A stretch of 7,979 nucleotides of DNA from JACCTH01 sp036556085 (GTDB taxonomy: Bacteria > Actinomycetota > Acidimicrobiia > Spongiisociales > ZC4RG35): contig DATBKE010000158.1 of NCBI GenBank assembly GCA_036556085.1, forward strand, positions 1-7,979. Direction: 5' to 3'. The notes under the pieces are model-generated. The model did no database searches, was not told the DNA's origin, and saw only the letters and a program-made list of their open reading frames with translations. Position numbers and translations under genes: made by a program. Below, one piece after another: positions 5,873 through 7,979 of this stretch. Position 1 is the stretch's first letter. Every line of letters begins with the position of its first letter.

Positions 5873-7009
5873 TCATCTGAACTTCGGATCCTCAGTTCCG
5901 AACACTTGCCATGAGACTTCGTACAGTCCGCCGCTGAACGGCTCTGCCATCACTCCGAAATAGCACCAGCTTTCCCCGACGGGGGGAGAGAAGCTGAAAC
6001 CTTCGCCCGAAGCGACGTCGCATGCCTGCATGTCCTTGAAATCCTCCGGCCCGTCTGCGTCAGGGTCGTATTGCAACACCAGCAGGTTGGGATCGTCGAA
6101 CGCCTTCACGAAGGAAAGGGTTCCCTGGTAATTAGAGCTGCCCTCTCCATGGGGGATGAAGGTGACGACCTCATCACCAACACCTTCGTTGCCAGAGTCA
6201 ATGTCGACGAAGGCGCTCTTAGCCTCCTCGTCGTTGCAGTCTCCGTCATCGATCCTGGTGAAGCTGGCGGTCGTACCCTCGCCTTCCGCGTCCGCTGACC
6301 CGCCGCACTCCAGAGGCGCACCATCGAACTCGTTGCCGAAGTCGATCCCGATTACATCGCCTTCGGTGGTGTCGACCTCATGGCAACCGTCCTCAGTGGT
6401 GGGCTGAGTCTGGGTCCATCCCTCCTGCAGTTCCTCGCAGACGGTGTGGGGGCCGGCCGAAACTCCGGTGAAGGAGTAGTTCCCATCCTCGTCGGTAACC
6501 GTCGTGGTCTCGCCGTCGAGCACGATCGTCCAGCCCGCCAAGCCGGGTCCGCCCTCACCCAGATCTTCGAACTTCGTTCCCGAGATGCTGAACGTCGGCT
6601 CTTCGACCTCGTCATAACAGAAGATCGCATACCTCAGGCTGTTGCCGTTGGGAATGGTCAACTCATTGTCTGAACTGACGGGACCACCTTCACTGGCGGC
6701 ATAGTCGTAATGGTTGGTAGCCGAACCTTTCACGAGGACGTCATGGACCAATCCGCCTTCGATGGAAAACCCGAACGTGTGCGGCTGTTTGTTGTTGAGA
6801 ACAATCGTGATCGAGACGCCGCCGGGGCCCGAGAACGTTCCGTCCACTACCGGTTCGATCTTCAGGCTGAAGTCGCCCGTCGATGCAACCGAAGCACAAC
6901 TGGCGTTCCCGCCCACCTTCGTAGGCGTCACGGAGGCAGCCAATGCCGGCAATATCGCCAACATCAGCAGCCCAACTAACGCGATAAAGAAGAGGTGTTG
7001 CCTCTTCAT
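5873..7009 (-). CDS. Secreted protein with an SdrD B-like (prealbumin-fold) middle domain
   Basis: This exported 378-residue protein has a Sec signal peptide: MKRQH, a hydrophobic run at 7-20, and likely cleavage after LPALA (21-25). Its first domain (about 34-133) contains HTFGFSI, HDVLVKG, TNHYDY and AIFCY. Residues about 138-230 form an SdrD B/CNA-B-like beta-sandwich: FSISGTKFEDLGEGGPGLAG, TDEDGNYSFTGVSAG, VCEELQEGWTQT and IGIDFGN. The C-terminal domain (about 235-378) contains ASFTRIDDGDC, LQYDPDADG, ESWCY and SWQVFGTEDPKFR. Cysteines 38, 131, 235, 258, 330 and 349 align with those of the neighbouring paralogue; 191 and 209 belong to the middle module. The sequence is markedly acidic. 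I start at ATG 7009-7007 because GGGAGG lies five bases before it, whereas the in-frame GTG at 7015 overlaps that ribosome site. No sortase motif or anchor helix is visible. The function is unknown; the middle module is usually a surface stalk or spacer. Confidence 0.87.
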   Translation of the reverse strand: MKRQHLFFIALVGLLMLAILPALAASVTPTKVGGNASCASVASTGDFSLKIEPVVDGTFSGPGGVSITIVLNNKQPHTFGFSIEGGLVHDVLVKGSATNHYDYAASEGGPVSSDNELTIPNGNSLRYAIFCYDEVEEPTFSISGTKFEDLGEGGPGLAGWTIVLDGETTTVTDEDGNYSFTGVSAGPHTVCEELQEGWTQTQPTTEDGCHEVDTTEGDVIGIDFGNEFDGAPLECGGSADAEGEGTTASFTRIDDGDCNDEEAKSAFVDIDSGNEGVGDEVVTFIPHGEGSSNYQGTLSFVKAFDDPNLLVLQYDPDADGPEDFKDMQACDVASGEGFSFSPPVGESWCYFGVMAEPFSGGLYEVSWQVFGTEDPKFR

Positions 7010-7014
7010 CTCCA

Positions 7015-7020
7015 CCTCCC
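7015..7020 (-). promoter_or_regulatory. Ribosome binding site deciding the ATG start at 7009
   Basis: On the minus strand GGGAGG is followed by TGGAG and then ATG (7009-7007). The alternative GTG two codons upstream begins inside this site, so it would lack its own Shine-Dalgarno. Motif and spacing are identical to those of the downstream paralogue. Confidence 0.75.
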
Positions 7021-7203
7021 TGTTCGTCCTGCCTTGCCAACCAAACTACACCTCATGGGCGGTTCCTGCCAGGGTGAATCCAGCCCGAGGAGGGCCTGCA
7101 ATCCAATGAGGAAGGCCTCTAGGAGATCGAACCGCTCTCGTCGGTAACCTGGGGGGCAGCTGAAGGACGGAGTCGAAAAGACCCTGCCATCAGAAGAGAT
7201 CCG

Positions 7204-7281
7204 GGGCCCGTAGCTCAACCTGGTCAGAGCAGCGGACTCATAATCCGTTGGTTGCAGGATCGAAGCCTGCCGGGCCCACCA
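7204..7281 (+). tRNA. tRNA with CAU anticodon, probably elongator tRNA-Met, CCA encoded
   Basis: The cloverleaf folds completely: acceptor GGGCCCG (7204-7210) with CGGGCCC (7271-7277), D-stem GCTC/GAGC (7213-7216, 7227-7230), anticodon stem GCGGA/TCCGT (7232-7236, 7244-7248), loop CTCATAA with CAT at 7239-7241, a 5-nt variable loop, and T-stem GCAGG/CCTGC (7254-7258, 7266-7270). The discriminator is A7278, and CCA at 7279-7281 is encoded. It is not initiator tRNA: the first acceptor pair is formed, and the anticodon stem lacks the run of three G-C pairs next to the loop. CAU can also be a tRNA-Ile whose wobble C becomes lysidine; the actinobacterial-looking GGACTCATAATCC arm favours elongator Met, but not decisively. 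The T-loop is ATCGAAG rather than the usual TTCRANY. No clear promoter or T-rich terminator was found beside it. Confidence 0.93.
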
Positions 7282-7387
7282 ACGACATCGCGGCTCGGAC
7301 TCGATTCGATGCCAGACCGGCAATCACTGAGGTAAAGGGACGTGAACCGACTTCGTCCTTGACTTGCGGGGAAGTGATCACCGCACG

Positions 7388-7979
7388 CTAGGGCGGTCGG
7401 CCGCTGGTGGTGTAGCGGTGTCCGAGCGGTGAGATCCAGAGATGATCACCCCGAGGGAGCGGTGAATGTCTCCACCCGAGCCGGTGCCGGCAGCGATGGT
7501 GGCGACGACAGAGGGGGACCAGGTTGCACTCACAGCTCGGTCCCCGCTCCGCCCAGGCCAGCCGGTGGTCGAGATCACAGTCCGAGGAAGGTCTCCGACA
7601 ACCGGGGAAGACACAGCTGGGATTTCTTGCTTCCACCAGTCTCCTCGTCTCCCGGTTCGGTCTTCTCCGGGTGACCCCGGTATGGACCGGCATCCCCGTC
7701 TCGGGATCGGTCACCGCAAAGGTCCAGGGGCAATGCCGCTGCTCCCTCGTCACCTGCCGGGCGATGTCGGCGATCACCGGTCCCATCCCCAAGAGCTCTC
7801 CGGGGGCCTCGCTGAGCCCGGCCAGGGTCTCGAGGTCAACCCGGAGCTCGACCGAACCCGGGTCTTTTTCTCCCGCCTCTCCTGATCCCAGCAACTGGTC
7901 CAAGAAGAGATCTGCCATCAGCTGGTCGATGGTGCGGTGATCCCCCTGGCGCTTCAGCTTCTTCGCCAGCTTCTTCAGA
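7388..7979 (-). CDS. HNH endonuclease of the DUF222 / 13E12-repeat type, C-terminal part (cut by right edge)
   Basis: The reading frame is open from the right edge to TAG at 7390-7388, giving 196 residues, so the visible ATG at 7918 is internal and the true start lies outside. The visible part opens with a basic helix ending RTIDQLMADLFLDQLLG, a segment that joins the helical DUF222 region to the nuclease in this family. It then carries the HNH domain: CVFPGCRRPSSDCDLDH with Cys122, Cys127, Cys134 and His138 (numbered from the first full codon), NLVPLCRRHH with Asn152, Cys157, His160 and His161, and a closing RHRLGW. The fold is a beta-beta-alpha-metal nuclease supported by a Cys-rich zinc site. 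Such genes are abundant and often multicopy in actinobacteria, and their biological role is poorly defined. No partner gene is visible on this side of it; the nearest feature downstream is the tRNA. Confidence 0.9.
   Translation of the reverse strand, partial: LKKLAKKLKRQGDHRTIDQLMADLFLDQLLGSGEAGEKDPGSVELRVDLETLAGLSEAPGELLGMGPVIADIARQVTREQRHCPWTFAVTDPETGMPVHTGVTRRRPNRETRRLVEARNPSCVFPGCRRPSSDCDLDHRLAWAERGPSCECNLVPLCRRHHRCRHRLGWRHSPLPRGDHLWISPLGHRYTTSGRPP

Noticed and set aside
4522..7009. Sortase-anchored surface proteins or pilins
   Set aside because: SdrD B-like and cadherin-like modules raised this idea, but neither protein has LPXTG, a C-terminal hydrophobic helix or a charged tail, and no sortase gene is present in the window.
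7010..7015. GTG start six bases upstream of the ATG for the secreted protein
   Set aside because: That GTG overlaps the Shine-Dalgarno GGGAGG, so it would have no ribosome site; the ATG at 7009 has ideal spacing.
7006..7323. 105-codon minus-strand open frame spanning the tRNA and the leader of the secreted-protein gene
   Set aside because: Its middle is simply the antisense translation of the tRNA, and the rest covers a regulatory spacer. No domain or ribosome site supports it.
7363..7385. TGCGG ... CCGCA dyad as a terminator for the HNH gene
   Set aside because: The arms are only 5 bp with an 11-nt loop, and no T tract follows on either strand.
7204..7979. tRNA next to a nuclease gene as an integrated-element boundary
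   Set aside because: No repeat of the tRNA 3' end and no integrase is visible, and DUF222/HNH genes are ordinary chromosomal genes in actinobacteria.

Overview
The window looks like chromosomal DNA from a high-GC Gram-positive bacterium of the Actinomycetota. The evidence is the GC-rich coding bias, GTG and TTG starts, an HNH/DUF222-type nuclease, a large cyclase-ATPase-TPR regulator of a kind common in that phylum, and two Sec-exported proteins built on an actinobacterial-style secreted scaffold. An uncultured or environmental lineage such as Acidimicrobiia is possible, but the sequence alone cannot settle it. I see no phage, plasmid, IS element or CRISPR array.

Left part (1-4513), intracellular signalling. 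A 1263-residue protein on the plus strand carries two class III nucleotide cyclase domains, an AAA/STAND-type ATPase and a long TPR tail, the layout of soluble adenylyl cyclase. Divergent from it across 97 bp, a two-gene minus-strand operon encodes a small PAS sensor and a metallo-beta-lactamase-fold hydrolase cut by the left edge. The hydrolase starts at a TTG that overlaps the PAS stop codon as TTGA, so the pair is probably translationally coupled. The arrangement suggests a cyclic-nucleotide or other signalling module, possibly with synthesis and breakdown encoded back to back; that role is inference.

Middle part (4522-7009), exported proteins. Two minus-strand genes encode paralogous secreted proteins. 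They share an N-terminal domain, a C-terminal domain ending in the same DPKFR residues, six aligned cysteines and the same Shine-Dalgarno arrangement, but they carry unrelated middle modules: a cadherin-like/tandem-95 domain in one and an SdrD B-like (prealbumin-fold) domain in the other. A strong hairpin with a short T tract follows the upstream gene. A 15-bp perfect inverted repeat lies just past the downstream gene, inside the 3' end of the convergent cyclase gene. The two genes therefore look like separate transcription units.

Right part (7016-7979). After 194 bp that must hold the promoter of the upstream secreted-protein gene, there is a CAU-anticodon tRNA (most likely elongator Met) with encoded CCA and an unusual T-loop. 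Then comes the C-terminal part of an HNH endonuclease running in from the right edge. No gene-free stretch exceeds 300 bases.
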